NCBI GenBank assembly: GCA_963921425.1
Contig: OY992833.1
Location: 23,856,698 to 23,920,697 of the forward strand
Length of the DNA stretch: 64,000 bases
Direction: 5' to 3'
Source: Dryas octopetala
Taxonomy: Eukaryota; Streptophyta; Magnoliopsida; Rosales; Rosaceae
The position numbers were made by a program, and so were the translations under genes. The notes beneath the pieces were generated by a model. That model saw nothing but the letters and a program-made list of their open reading frames with translations. It did not search any database and was not told the DNA's origin. Position 1 is the stretch's first letter, and every line of letters begins with the position of its first letter. This document shows positions 11,646 to 23,916 of the stretch, one piece after another.

Positions 11646-11667
11646 ATCAGCCACCGAGGAAGAGTAG
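11581..11667 (+). pseudogene. RPL29: Last exon of the 60S ribosomal protein eL29 gene, separated from its 5' exons
   Basis: In its native frame the exon encodes 28 residues beginning [17 protein letters not shown] and ends at TAG 11665-11667. This is the conserved C-terminal half of plant eL29, a small basic protein of the large ribosomal subunit. The usual N-terminal half (MAKSKNHTAHNQ-type) is absent upstream, where PP4R3 sequence lies instead. Intron DNA belonging to eL29 starts at the duplication junction (11467) and ends at the acceptor at 11580. The fragment is the left end of duplication copy 2. The intact gene should lie upstream of the window. It cannot make eL29 by itself but can act as a terminal exon and poly(A) region for the PP4R3 fragment. 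Confidence 0.85.
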
Positions 11668-13813
11668 AGTGGCACTATTTGGGGTTTTCCTGATTAGGGT
11701 TTACTTTGTTATGATGTCATTTTCAGAAGTTTACTTTGTTCTTAGTAACACAGTGGATTTTATTTCAGTTTCATGTACGATCAGTACTAAAATGCTTATT
11801 TTGTTAAAGATATTATAAGTTTTTTGGATCAATTTTATTGCTGTTTATTATCTTTTATACTGCTGCTATGATTGGAGTGGAAGAATTTTCAATCTTATTA
11901 TCACAAGCTATTTATTTACTAAAATGAGGTAGCAATTCCAGTTTGATTGTGTAAATAGATTAGTCTTTGTTTAGATTGCTTATATAGTCATGTGGTTGAT
12001 AATGTATGTTTGTGGTAGGTTATTTGATGGTCCATAAACGTCTTAGGTTACTGGACATGTTTGTGAAGGATGTAGCACATCTGGGTTTTTGTGAACATTG
12101 TATTTGTTGGTTGATGAATCTGGGTTTTCCTAGCGGTGATGCACCGCAGTGCTGAGACTGCTGCTGATTAAAATCTGGGTTCAGCTCTATTTGAGATGCT
12201 CTGGAGATTTAATACCAGAGCAGTGCTGTTGTGAAGTCCAATTTTCTCTAGACTGCTTTAGTCATAGGGATTTAAGGGAGTTGGAATTCAGGAATTGTTT
12301 GATAGATGTTAATAGGGCAGTTGATTTGCTAGCTTGAAGCCTTGAATCATTGGGTGGCTTTTCGTGGTAGGGCAGTTGATTTGCTAGCCAGAATCATTGG
12401 ATAGCTTTAAGTTAGTGTTTGGTGGTTGGAATGCATATCATGTTGGGATGAAATGGGATGCAATGTGAAGAAAGTTGAGGGTTTAGGGTTTAGGTAGTTG
12501 TATTTTTATTTTTTCCTAATGCTTTTGGGTTTCTTGATGCCATTCATTAAAAATAATGAATGATACCAAAAAAACTACCTAAACCCTTTTACCAAGAAAA
12601 ACAAAGAAAGTTGAAAGGACCAAATTCGTAAAGGATATATTGGTATCATTTATTATTTTGTGTAGTTGTATTTTTCCTAATGCTTTGTGTCAATCAAATA
12701 TTAGCATTTTTTTGGCCATAGCAATGGGATAGACAGTAAATATGTACGCATTTCATTTCAAGGTTTATTGAAGCACTTCTTATGAGATGAATTCTTTTAA
12801 CAGTCTTTGTTTCTGACACACCTCTTCAGAGATGCAAAGAGGTTTCCTTTCATCATGGTGTTTTAAGAATGTATCATGTGGATGTGAATCATGTGAGAGG
12901 ATTGATTGAAACAAACAAAAAAGAAAACAATCCACTAAGTTGGTAAGGCTTGTGGATACTCCAATATACCAAGTCAAAAATTCTGAAGTGAAATCTGATT
13001 GATAGCCCCCAATTTTATCTGCCATCATATTTGATTCTTTAAAAATAAGTTTCTTACAGCAGGCTAGAGCTTTCTCCTTTTATGCTATTTTTCTTCATTA
13101 CCTTTTGATTTCCTTACGAAAGGGGGTTCAAAAATACCCAATAAACTCTATTTTCGTTTGGTTTGATAAACTCCCAGAAAAAAGTTGATATGTTGCGACT
13201 TTAAAATTTCTTCCAAAATCAACTGCCATGGGACGGGTGTGAGTCGCAGAAGCACTTAAGTAAATTTCTATATTATTAAGTTGTTAACAGCACAGAGCAG
13301 TATATATAATTATGATTATGTTTATGGGGCTGGCTTTATGTTCATTTCTGGCTGAAGCTTCACTAAAGAAAACATTGTGGTGAAGTGCATCCTTGAGCAT
13401 GCAAGTGAGTCATTTTGGTGTGGCATAATTTCATAGCTCCTTTTAGCTAGGTCCAGCTTTCTACAAGTAAACAATAAATTTGAAGTGCCAAAAAAGGTTT
13501 CAGAACCAGTCAAAACAGTCAACTATTATAAGGCCTCTTCTCTTATGCATAAATGTTGTCTAAAACTACAGAAAACATGTTTCCATATGAAAACAATTAT
13601 GAATACAAGTGTTTCTTCAAGGCATTAACATAACTAAGAATCCAAGATACAAAGGTGAGAAATATTTTGGGCCATGTCGTCCTTGATTCCCTGAAGTTCC
13701 TTCTTTTCTCAGGGTGTCGATCTCTTGTGTCTTGTGATGCAAAACTTCCTGAAACTCCCTATTACAAGCAAATATCTTCAAAATTTATACTCGAGTATTG
13801 TGTATTGAGAAGC
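11668..13813. other. Convergent intergenic region between the eL29 exon and ptLPD
   Basis: The region holds the 3' UTR and poly(A) signals of eL29 (after 11667) and the 3' UTR of LPD (toward 13650). An inverted repeat at 12486-12499 and 12573-12586 (GGGTTTAGGTAGTT and its complement) encloses a second small stem around CATTCATT/AATGAATG. No gene is supported. Short ORFs here have no recognisable family. Confidence 0.6.
12486..12586. repeat. Small nested inverted repeat between eL29 and ptLPD
   Basis: The outer arms GGGTTTAGGTAGTT and AACTACCTAAACCC are perfect complements of 14 bp. The inner arms CATTCATT and AATGAATG form a hairpin. It may be a decayed foldback element or a terminator-like hairpin between two convergent genes. 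Confidence 0.5.
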
Positions 13814-14822
13814 TTAGACTGCAACTGGTTGACTTAGTGGGCTAGAAACATGAGCTTTAACCTGCCCCAAGAATTAAAAAGATATGTGGGTAAACACATA
13901 TCGGGAAAAGAACTAGTGCAGCGATGCAGCATGATGTAAGAACTGAATGTCAGCAGCTCACCTTAGCTGACTTGAAAAGTTCATCTAGCACTTCAGACAA
14001 AGTAGGATGTGCGTGGACTGCCAATTTGATATCCTGCAAAATTACAAATGTAAGTAAATTCAACAGACATTATTAGTTGGAGAAACATGTGGCCAAAGAA
14101 TAATCAACAAAGTTGGGAGTGGTAGATTATAAAGGCCACGTTATAAGTTGCAGTTTACGGGCATTAACACAGTAACTTTAGCACAGTTAATTACTTGAAT
14201 ACGCGTCCCCAATGCTATAGCATTTGATGCCTCATGAATGAGATCGGCAGCATGCAACCCAAAGATATGAACTCCAAGTATCTCTCCGTTATCTGGTCTG
14301 TATATCAACTGCATGAAAACAAAGCAGGACCAGGATTGTCAATATCCCCAGTAGATAACAACCAAAAAGGAAAATTATTGACCAACCATAACTCAGTACG
14401 TAATTTCTGCATAGCAATAAGATAAAAGAAAAAATGGTGGGAAGAATACCTTAGCAAGTCCCTCTCCTTCATTTTCTGCTAGGGCCTTTGTGTTGGCCTT
14501 GAAACTTGTCTTGGCAATACTTACTTCAAATCCCTCCTTTTCAGCTTTCTCCCTTGCTTGAGGCTGCAAATTGAAAATGGTTTAGTTAAAACGTTCAATA
14601 TTTATAAAGAAAAAGCATAATTTTGTGATAGATGTTGCATATTGCATAATGACAATTAACAAATTATCACCTCTGTCAATCCAACCATACTGATTTCAGG
14701 ATGAGTGAAACACGCTGCGGGGATGCTCAAATGATTGAGCACATGGTCTCTTCCTGAGACTTGTTCAACCACTAAAGAGAGATGTATGAAGATAATCAAT
14801 TTTCAGGCACACAGAGAGAGAT

Positions 14823-14865
<43 letters not shown>

Positions 14866-17800
14866 CATATGTGAAGCAAACAAATAAGTTAAATACACTA
14901 ACCCGAAATTCCTTGTGCACTTGCTGCATGAGCAAGCATCATCTTGCCATTAGCATCACCAATGCAAAACAGGTGAGGAACCTGATTTTCAGAATTCACA
15001 TCAGAAACAATTGATGATGTTCATGCCAGGATTTTTGCTCGTAAGAAAATTCACAACGTACCAAGTTTCCATTTGCATCTATCACTCTCATGCGCTCATC
15101 AACAGGAATAAAACCACGTTGTGTTGCTACATCGACCTGCAGAAAAGCAATGTCAAAAAGTATTGCTGCTTATTTTCTGAATAATTCTATACTCTGAAAC
15201 CATATAAGTAGTAATCGAGATGCCATACATTCTCCAATCCAAGACCTTTTGTGAACGGGGCCCTTCCGGTTGCAATTAATGCTGCATCTACCTGTGAGAA
15301 GAATAAAGTCAAAGGTGCATAACAAATGCCTTGAAAGCCTATTATTCATATGAATTTGAATAGCTACGCAGACAGAAATTAAAAGGCAAGCACTCCAGCT
15401 CTTGGGCATAATTTGGAAGTCTTTAAGACTCTAAACATATGTCTGACTTCAAAAATAGATATACAGAAGGTTATCTTAATTAGCCAATTAAGGCTCTAAC
15501 AGAAGGAGATAAGTCCTTTGACAAGGTATCATTCAACTAGCACAGAATGTAGTTGTGTCTAACAGATTCATACTACCAAATTCATTAATGGCAGCATAAT
15601 AAGTCCTTTACAAACATTAAATCAATTTAAACATATTCACTTAATTACCTCCAGAGTATCTTTTGGTTCCTTGGTCTTTGCATCAATTAGTTCAATGATG
15701 ACTGGTTTCCCATCCTTTGCTGGGGTGATCTATAGAAGACCAAACAAGATGAAAAACTGAAGCAGCAAACCCAAAAACACTTAATAGAAACTATTCACAG
15801 AATAAACACAGGTTACCTTGGATGCAAATACTCCAGTTTGATAATCAATCTTCCGTGGATTTATTAGAACCCTCTGGGCTAACTTCCCAATCTCAGGATC
15901 AAAACCAGGCATAAGCTGATCTAAAGCTTCAATGAAAGTAACCTACAAAATACCTAAATATTAAACTAGACTGCCTTGTGACATAAGAACTCCTAGACAC
16001 AAAAGCATAACTAAAATAATTAGAATAAATAAAAAGGTAACTTGATCATACAAAAGCATAATTTAGAAAATTAAATATATAAAAAGGTAACTTAATGGGC
16101 TGGTAGACACAAAGAGAAGTAACTGATGGGCCAGACAAGGTCTCCATCTTTTAATGCTATAAGACCTTAAGGCACAATTAAAGGTAGCTTATCCGCCTCA
16201 AATGGAAGACTTGGCTCATTTTTGAACTGTAAAATTTCATAAGATGAAAAGGAAAGCGAAAGAAAAGAACTACCTCACTTCCTAGTGCAGTATATACATC
16301 ACTGAACTCAAGACCTATGTAACCACTTCCAACAATAGCAATCCACTCTGGAACATGCTCCAATTTGAGTGCATGGTCACTAGTAATTACAGTCTTCCCT
16401 GCAGGTCAATTATATAGTCACTAGGTATTCCTTAATCATAGTAACAGAGGGTCTGAAATCAATCAATTTGCATGCCTTGTAAAAATTAAAAACGCTTTGA
16501 TCAACCATTAGATAACAGGGAAGAGGAAAAATATATAATTTTTACCATCGACTTCAACACCCTTAGGAACAAAAGGAACGGAACCAGTGGCAATGATTAT
16601 GTTTTTTGCTGTTACTACTTTGTCAGATGATCCAATTTTCACCTTTTGAGGGCCCTGAATTGTTCCATAAACAAAAGAACAAATGTTAGGATAACTATCA
16701 GGATGCCAGCACTTACAATATATCAGATATGTCAAACTTAATCATAACCATGTTCTAACAATATCATCATTGTATCAAAACTAGCTTTATTTTTAACTGA
16801 GCATGAGAACTTCTGTTTGTGTCGTCACCAAATCAATTTGAAAGCATGTATGACTTACCAGAATTGTACCAACACCTGTCAATATGTCCACTCCAAGTAA
16901 CTTCATTGAATTGGTTAAATTATTACGAATTTTCGTTGCAAGGTTATTTGCATGATCAGCTACTCCCTGTCGATCATACGCAGCTGCTGAAACCTATCAT
17001 AAGTCACAAGAAAGCAGCAGTGTAAGATACATAAGTTTTCACGACTAACCAATAAATTTTTGCATATATACATACAATTGATAGATAACATTATGTTTTA
17101 CCTGCAAACCCAAAGCCTTAAGGTGATGCTCATTCTGAAGCTCACGCATCCGACCACTCACTGCCAGAAGAGCTTTAGATGGAACACATCCTCTGTTAAC
17201 ACATGTTCCACCCACCACATCTCCCTCTACGATGGCAGTTTTCAGACCCTGCAATTGTTGGGTGTTGAGAATTACTTCACCTCTTGCATAACCCGGTTGG
17301 CAAATAAACGACAGTAACATACTAAATGTCACTAACCGACATAAGAGCATGCAGATTCTAGATCAATTATTGCCAGAAAAGAAAAAAATCAACAACTTCC
17401 AAATTAGGGGCTATGTGTTGGAAAGTAGTTAATTCGAATATTTTATATTTTATGTTACCACAAATATGATGTCATTTCTTATTGTGTGCAGTCATCCATG
17501 ATAGTGGTTAAGTCTGATATATACATATACATGCATACATACACACATAAATATGATAGCTGTATATATTATTTTGAAGCATTCAACTAAAATGTGTTTT
17601 AGTTCATGCATTTCTTGCAATAATATCGAATTTACGCCAATACACGGCATGTATATTGTCAGTGCCTTTGATTGAATGTAAACAACTTGCCGTAGAAGGA
17701 AGAAATCAACCATTTCTAGCTAGTACAGTCGTTTTAAGCAAAAAAGCAAACAGATTCTAAGCTAGTAGAATTGGATTTAAGCTGAAAAGGCAAGCAATGA

Positions 17801-18200
17801 GTGACAGTTGAGCTAAATCCAAAGCTCAGAGCCACAATTTCTGAGCAAATTATAAAGGAGTGTCCACATAGTCACATACCTTCTCGACGGCGTGGAGAGC
17901 AGCACCGTGGCCACCGACGCCGGCACCGATGATGAGCAAGTCGTAGTCGAACGACTTGGGAGGACTTCCGTTCTGGGACAAGGAGGCCGAGACGAGCTTG
18001 GCGGAGCGCGAGTGAACCGAGAGGCGGACTCGGAGCGAGTCGGACTGGGCGAGCGACGAGAAGCCCAAGGCCTCTCTGCGGAGGCCGCAGAATCGGAGAT
18101 TGATCGGCTTGGAGGGCGCGAGAGGGAGGGTCGATTGAACGACGTAGTTTGATCTGGGAATGGTGGAAGAGAAGGAAGGGAGAGAGAGCGAAGACTGCAT
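13814..18200 (-). CDS. LPD1: Plastidial dihydrolipoyl dehydrogenase, copy 2, complete
   Basis: The model is complete: 569 aa in 15 exons, minus strand. Exons are 17880-18200, 17102-17248, 16859-16993, 16546-16654, 16274-16398, 15817-15942, 15649-15729, 15229-15291, 15062-15136, 14903-14981, 14671-14771, 14450-14563, 14195-14308, 13962-14033 and 13814-13861. All junctions are GT-AG and the frame closes. About 570 aa is usual for the plastid form. Features in order are a transit peptide (about 1-70), FAD-binding GAGVGG (92-97), disulfide Cys123/Cys128, NAD-binding GSGYIG (261-266), a second FAD contact in [11 protein letters not shown], and the C-terminal active-site motif HPTLSE (His539, Glu544). 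A short final exon supplies the tail ending PVAV, typical of plant plastid LPDs. Without that exon a stop would follow a few codons past the exon-14 donor. The gene is tail-to-tail with the eL29 exon at 11581 and head-to-head with PP4R3 at 21950. Confidence 0.95.
14814..14863. repeat. (GA)n microsatellite in an LPD intron, copy 2
   Basis: This is the counterpart of 153-202 and has the same length. Equal length of a fast-mutating repeat points to a very young duplication, recent conversion, or an assembly duplicate. Confidence 0.85.
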
Positions 18201-18971
18201 TTTCGATCGATCGATCTGAGGGAAATGAGAGTGGTGAGGTGAGACTTTGGGTGTTGAGTTGTGTTGTTATTATGGGAATGAGAGAGACTTGAAGCGAGGC
18301 CTCGAGGAGTCCGTTGAGGACTTAAGAGCAATTTGGAGGGGCGGAGATAACAAAGTGCGGCGGATAAACCACTCCTTTCTTTCTATTACTATTTCTTCCT
18401 TTGTTAGTTGTCCAGTTGTCCTCTCTTGCTAAAATGCGCGTGCCGCCCATTGTTTGATTGTTTCGGCTCGGAGGAGTGAGGATCCGAGTGAACGACCAAA
18501 AGAGTGGGGTAAACTTTTACAGAATTGAATGTGCCCACGTTATATGGTAAAAAAGTAAGTGCCACACTGCCACGTGATTAATCTAGGTCAAATTTCTAAA
18601 ATACCCTCGATATCTTTGATATGACACGTGGCATGTTATGATAACCCCTCCGGGTCAACATAGGCCCAAATGCCCAATGGTCAGGAACTTAGGATTAAAG
18701 GCACAACTACCCTTTGAACTAACAACCATATAGCGGGCGTCAATCCTTTGGAGCAAGTCGGGTCTCTAAAAACTTTTTAGATAACTCTAGAGGCTGATTC
18801 TGCGGATCTTTCATATATTGTTTGTATGAAACTCTATATGACAATTTTATGTGTATTTCTACATAGAAGACTAACAACACGTCATTCTAAATGATTAAGT
18901 GAAAACGACACTGATTGTGGACCTTGTTGCCGTGTCGAATGACACATTTATATATAAAAGTGCATAAAACT

Positions 18972-19487
18972 AGGCCTGAGCATCAACCCGTCCGAACGTG
19001 GCCCGCCCGCCTCCACCGACCTGCCAAGCTGCAAGCTGACTCGTCCGATCACTAACGGGCTAGTGTCAGCCCGCCCCTTTCCACCGACCGTCAAAGCCGG
19101 CCCGCCTGCCAAGCTTCTAGCCACCATCTTCTCAGGCAAGCCAGTAGTAGCCACCATCTTCTCTGGCACTGCAAGTCTGCAACCACCTCCATTTCTGTCA
19201 TCGTCCACCTCCATTCCGCCACCAACCTCCTCCTTTTCTGCCACCAACCACCTCCATTTCCGTCACCGTCCACCATCGTCCACCATTGCAGTACAAGAAC
19301 CACCTCCACCAGCCACCATTTCTCAGGCAAGCCACTTTCTCCTTTTGGGCATCTTCTCTCTTCTGCTTCCCCTTTCCAGCCAACCCATTTTCTGACCATC
19401 TCTGACCCGTCCCCGATTGACATCCGAGCCATTTATTCGGAGATGGTTTGGGCTCCCACCCGAACCACCCGCCCGACGCCCACCCTG
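18972..19487. mobile_element. GC-rich non-autonomous element, duplication copy 2
   Basis: This is the counterpart of 4311-4826, carried in the duplication. It differs from copy 1 by two substitutions (near 19041 and 19426), the only differences noticed between the copies in the first 7.4 kb. Confidence 0.5.
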
Positions 19488-20144
19488 ATAAAACATTATT
19501 GTATAAGATTTTATGCTGACCTATATGAATGCGAAAATATGTATATGTATAGAAAGTTGAAGTTAGTGATAAATGAGCAACTTCACCTTTAATCCTTTTT
19601 TGTGTGTCATATATGTCCAATGGCTCATCCATATTATTCACGTAGCTACATAGGTACTAACTAGCTATTAATTTAGTAGTCATTGTTTCTCACCATAAAA
19701 AAACCCCACTATTGTTTTAGTAGTATTTTTTATTTATTTTATTGAAAGAGGTTTGAGAATCTTCAATATTCATATAGAAAAATGAATTTATAAGCTTTGT
19801 CATTTGGCACTAGAATAGATACCAAACTAAAAATTTCGTAGTGTCTACACGATTTGGATTATCGTAAAGGTTTCTAATAATAAAAACAGTAATAACTCTA
19901 CCTCCCATCTTGATTCAAGCATTAATTACAATTTTAAAATATAATATTTGTTCAATGAATAGTGTTACACTTGCCAAATGTACGTTGATACTGTCTTGTT
20001 TATTTAAATATTAGTTTTTAGAGTTCATTTAGTGTGTGCTTGGATCAATTAATTTGAAATACCAAATAATTTTTAAGTAATGAGACAGTACAATTATGAA
20101 AATTAAAGTGATGGGATTTCTAACATAATTTGTTTAGTTAATCC

Positions 20145-20805
20145 GTCCTCAACTCAGATTTTAATGGATTTTTAAATTTATATAATCCATCAAAATTTAA
20201 GAGAATTGGTTGAAATTTTTATGAAATTTGTTATGTGTAAAAAATTTATTCAAATCCATTAAAATTCATCATCCAAATCAATTAAAATCCATCACTTAAT
20301 CAAATCCGTGATTTTTTTAGTACACTTGAATTTTATTGGAATCCATTAAAATATAAGTTGGAGATACCTTAATTTATTTGGAATCCATTAAAATCCTAAT
20401 TGAGGACACATAAATTTCATTAGACTTGTAAAATCTAAGTTGAGACACCTCCTTAGTTGGTGAGAAATGACTCTGCGAATTCTAATATCTTAAATTTTTT
20501 GGATAATTAGGGGGTGTTTTCAACTTAGATTTTAATTAATTTTTAAAAATCATATAATCAATCAAAATCTAAGAGAATTGGCTGGAATTCTCATGAAATT
20601 TGTTATGTGTAAAAAATTTATTCAAATCCATTAAAATCATTCACTTAATAGAATTTATAACTTTTTTAAGGCACTTGAATTTTATTGGAATCCATTAAAA
20701 TATGAGTTGAAGACACTTAAATTTATTAAAATATAAGTTAAGAACACCTAAATTTCATTAGACTTTTAAAACTCAATAAAATCCAAGTTTGAATACCCCC
20801 TTAGA
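20145..20805. mobile_element. Pair of AT-rich inverted-repeat MITE-like elements, duplication copy 2
   Basis: This is the same pair as at 5484-6144, carried along by the tandem duplication. By eye it is unchanged between the two copies. Confidence 0.55.
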
Positions 20806-21776
20806 TTACTTGGGTTTTGAGTTGGGGTATTGGGTCTAGATTTCAAGTCAAGGTCTAGAGTCATATTTCGTAGTCCTGGGTTAAGTGTCTGAGGTCATGA
20901 CTCATGAGTATAAGGTTTTGAGTCCAGGTTCTTGGTTTGAAGTCACGAGTTTAGGTCGTAATTTATATCTTAAATCCTCTTGTTTGAAATATTGAGTAAA
21001 AGAACTTTAGTATGAATTCCACGATTACGGGATTGAGTTTCAGGTCTAAATTAAGTCCCTAGTGCTAGCTTGTTATGAGTATGGGATTCGGGGTATCGGG
21101 TTTGATCCCAAGTCCAGGTTTGTTCCCTCCAAACATACTTTTATAAACTACTGCTTACTAGTATAATAATCTTTCTCTTTCATTTACTAATATTCTCATT
21201 GCAACAGTCGAATCAATCATCCAATCATGACAAGCCACGTTGCATCTCAACTAGATTTTATTGATCCAAGTCCTCACCGGGGCCGGAGCCGGGCACTAGA
21301 GTTTCTCATGTAACATCATCGGTGGCACCCCGTTTGCTACAAACTGACGCCTGTCGCCTGTCCTTTGGCGACTGGATGGCATTACGAGGTCGTGTCATTA
21401 GCTAGTTAATAGAAACTACACGTGTTCTATTCTTTGATGAACCAATCAGAAGCAAACGTGTGGGTCTTTCAGCTACAGCCAGGTAAGGGACCCACGGCAC
21501 GCACACTCACCAAACTCTCTCGCGGTTTCATCGCGAAAAGAAAGCGCGTGGAAATGCGTGGACACTATGGTCAATGGCTTCCCCGTAATTGCACACCAAA
21601 ACAGGGGTATAACGGGGATACATCAATTTCCAACATGCGTAATAGTTTTCCACTTTTCTTCTCTTATCGAACAAGTCGGGGCTTAGACACTTGCACATAA
21701 AAGAATAAAAAGCGGAGAGAGAGTGTGCGAGAGAGAGAAAGTGAGAGAAAATTCGGAGGTTTACACTGCTACGTTA

Positions 21777-21800
21777 ATGGCGGTTAGGGTTTTCTACTGA
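21777..21800 (+). promoter_or_regulatory. Short upstream ORF in the PP4R3 leader, copy 2
   Basis: The sequence is identical to the copy at 7116. It encodes seven residues, ends about 150 nt before the main ATG at 21950, and is followed by two AACCCTAA telo-boxes. It could modestly reduce initiation at the main start. Confidence 0.45.
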
Positions 21801-21949
21801 TCCCCGGGAACCCTAATCACCTTCCTTTATCCCCCTCTCCTCTTACCTCCCCTCAAAACCCTAATTTAACGTTTTTCGAATCCTCAGCTTCGATTCAGTC
21901 TGATACCCAATTTTGGCTCCGAATTCGAATCGCATACATAGGAGCTACG

Positions 21950-23866
21950 ATGGGCGCTCCGGATAAATCACAGGCCAACTCCAATTCGATGCAGGTGAGT
22001 TTGCTTTTTCTGCAAATTAGGAAGCTTAACACTTTGACCTAGAATCGCAGTGAATACAGATTCTTTGTTATAAGCGACTTTTGAAGATTGAGGTTGGTTT
22101 TCTTCACTTTCAATTGTATATCTTGTTTTGCTTTCTGCATAATTATGTGCACTGGTTTATTTCAATTCGGGGCTGAGCTGGTGATATTTATTGGTAGAGG
22201 GAGAGTGTTAACATTTCAAATTCGATTGCATTAGGTTTCTGTGTGGAAAGTTGTTTTAATTGTACAGTACCATTCTATCTTGCTTGTGTTCTCCAGGGTG
22301 TCTAAATTTTTGAAGTGTTATATGAATCATATTAGTGGATTGGAGCTATAAGAGATGTTGCAGTGAAGTGTATGGCACCTTCTAACTGCAGAGTTAATAT
22401 CAGTGCTACTTTCTTCACCTTACTTTGATTTTTATTCTATATATAGTAAGGACACTGTTTTTCACTGAGAAGGTACTATGACTACCATTTCGGTGGTGTG
22501 GGTAAGGAAGTTCCTAAATAGTTGTTCTTTTGATTTTTCAAGGGAGGTTGAAGTTTAAGTGTTAATAAAGGTAGGTACTGGTTTGGGTTGAAGGATGTGG
22601 TAGAATTTACTTTTGTAATTTAAAATTGTGAAAGCTCCAGGTGTCCATGGATGATATTTCTTTATAGGTTGAAAGAGGATGATTTGGTGCAGTTGTCATG
22701 GGAAAGAGTTTAATAGTAGTGTGGAGGCTTGTATCTCTAGTGGTTGAGAGCATTTACACTACACTTGACGTCATGAGTTCAAATCCCCCTCTTCCAATAA
22801 CGTTAGACAAAAAAAAAAAAAGACTTTAGTGGTAGTCCTTTGTGGGATTGTCTGAGTTCTATATATGAAACCTTTCGTTATGCACAGCTTATTTGTGTTC
22901 CATCCAAATATTTTACTGATCCTTATGCTTAATTTAGTTAGGTTACTGGACCTTGAGAGGTGGGCCCTCGATTTAATTTGGTCGTATCTTTTTTGATATT
23001 GGTGTCTCTGTCTTGGAAACCACAAATTTTGTAAGATTGCTGTCGTTGTTGTCGCATTGTTTGTCCTGAGTTATTGGTCTCCTTTAGCAAATCTCCACAC
23101 GACGAATTGCTGACGTTGAGTGATTTTACAAGCTTTCTGTCATCTATTATTTTATTTTTATTTGTGATCTCCTGTACCTATTTCTTTGTGCTAGATTACC
23201 GGCTTTTGGGCCGTTAGCTTCTCCTGTAATGGCAACTTGGTTTCAAAGTTGAATGATATAAAATGACGTGATTAATGTTCTTACACAACTGCATTGGACA
23301 AGTGACTCATTTTGTGACATTACTGAAATCAATGCATTAACCCTATCTATCATGTTAAGAACATGGATAGTAATACGATTAATTAAATGCTGGCTTATGG
23401 TAACTTTTCCATAATGTTCTATCCACACTTCTTATATTGTTGCATGGATTTGCAAGTTTTTAGAATTATGCATATGCATATGGTAATTGTCTTTTTATGG
23501 TATTGTAGTGTTTTCTCTGATTATGAAATTAATACATTTGCTTGTTTATGTGCTTAGAGCACTGGCACGATATGGACAAGTCAACATGACATATCGCAAA
23601 CAACTATTACAGATACGAGGCAAACAACTATAAATAAATATAATTTTATAATCATATATATAGTTCTTTCTATTATGCATGAATAATTAGTTTGCAAATA
23701 ATTTTTCTAAAATGACGCAGAAAATAATTTCATTAAAACATGCAAAACATAAACTATAACTTCATACAGAACATCACATCTAATTAAATTCAAATGTAAT
23801 GGTCAAAATACGAAAAGATCCTTCCAAAACAAAAGAAAACTTCACTTGGATAATACTCCTAAAGTC

Positions 23867-23916
<50 letters not shown>

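Larger units (their letters stand above)
18201..21949. other. Divergent intergenic region between ptLPD and PP4R3, copy 2
   Basis: By eye it is nearly identical to 3540-7288, with only two substitutions noticed, both inside the GC-rich element. It carries the same G-box cores (about 18571 and 18625), the same inserted elements (18972-19487, 20145-20448, 20508-20805) and the same PP4R3 leader. No additional gene is seen. Confidence 0.7.
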
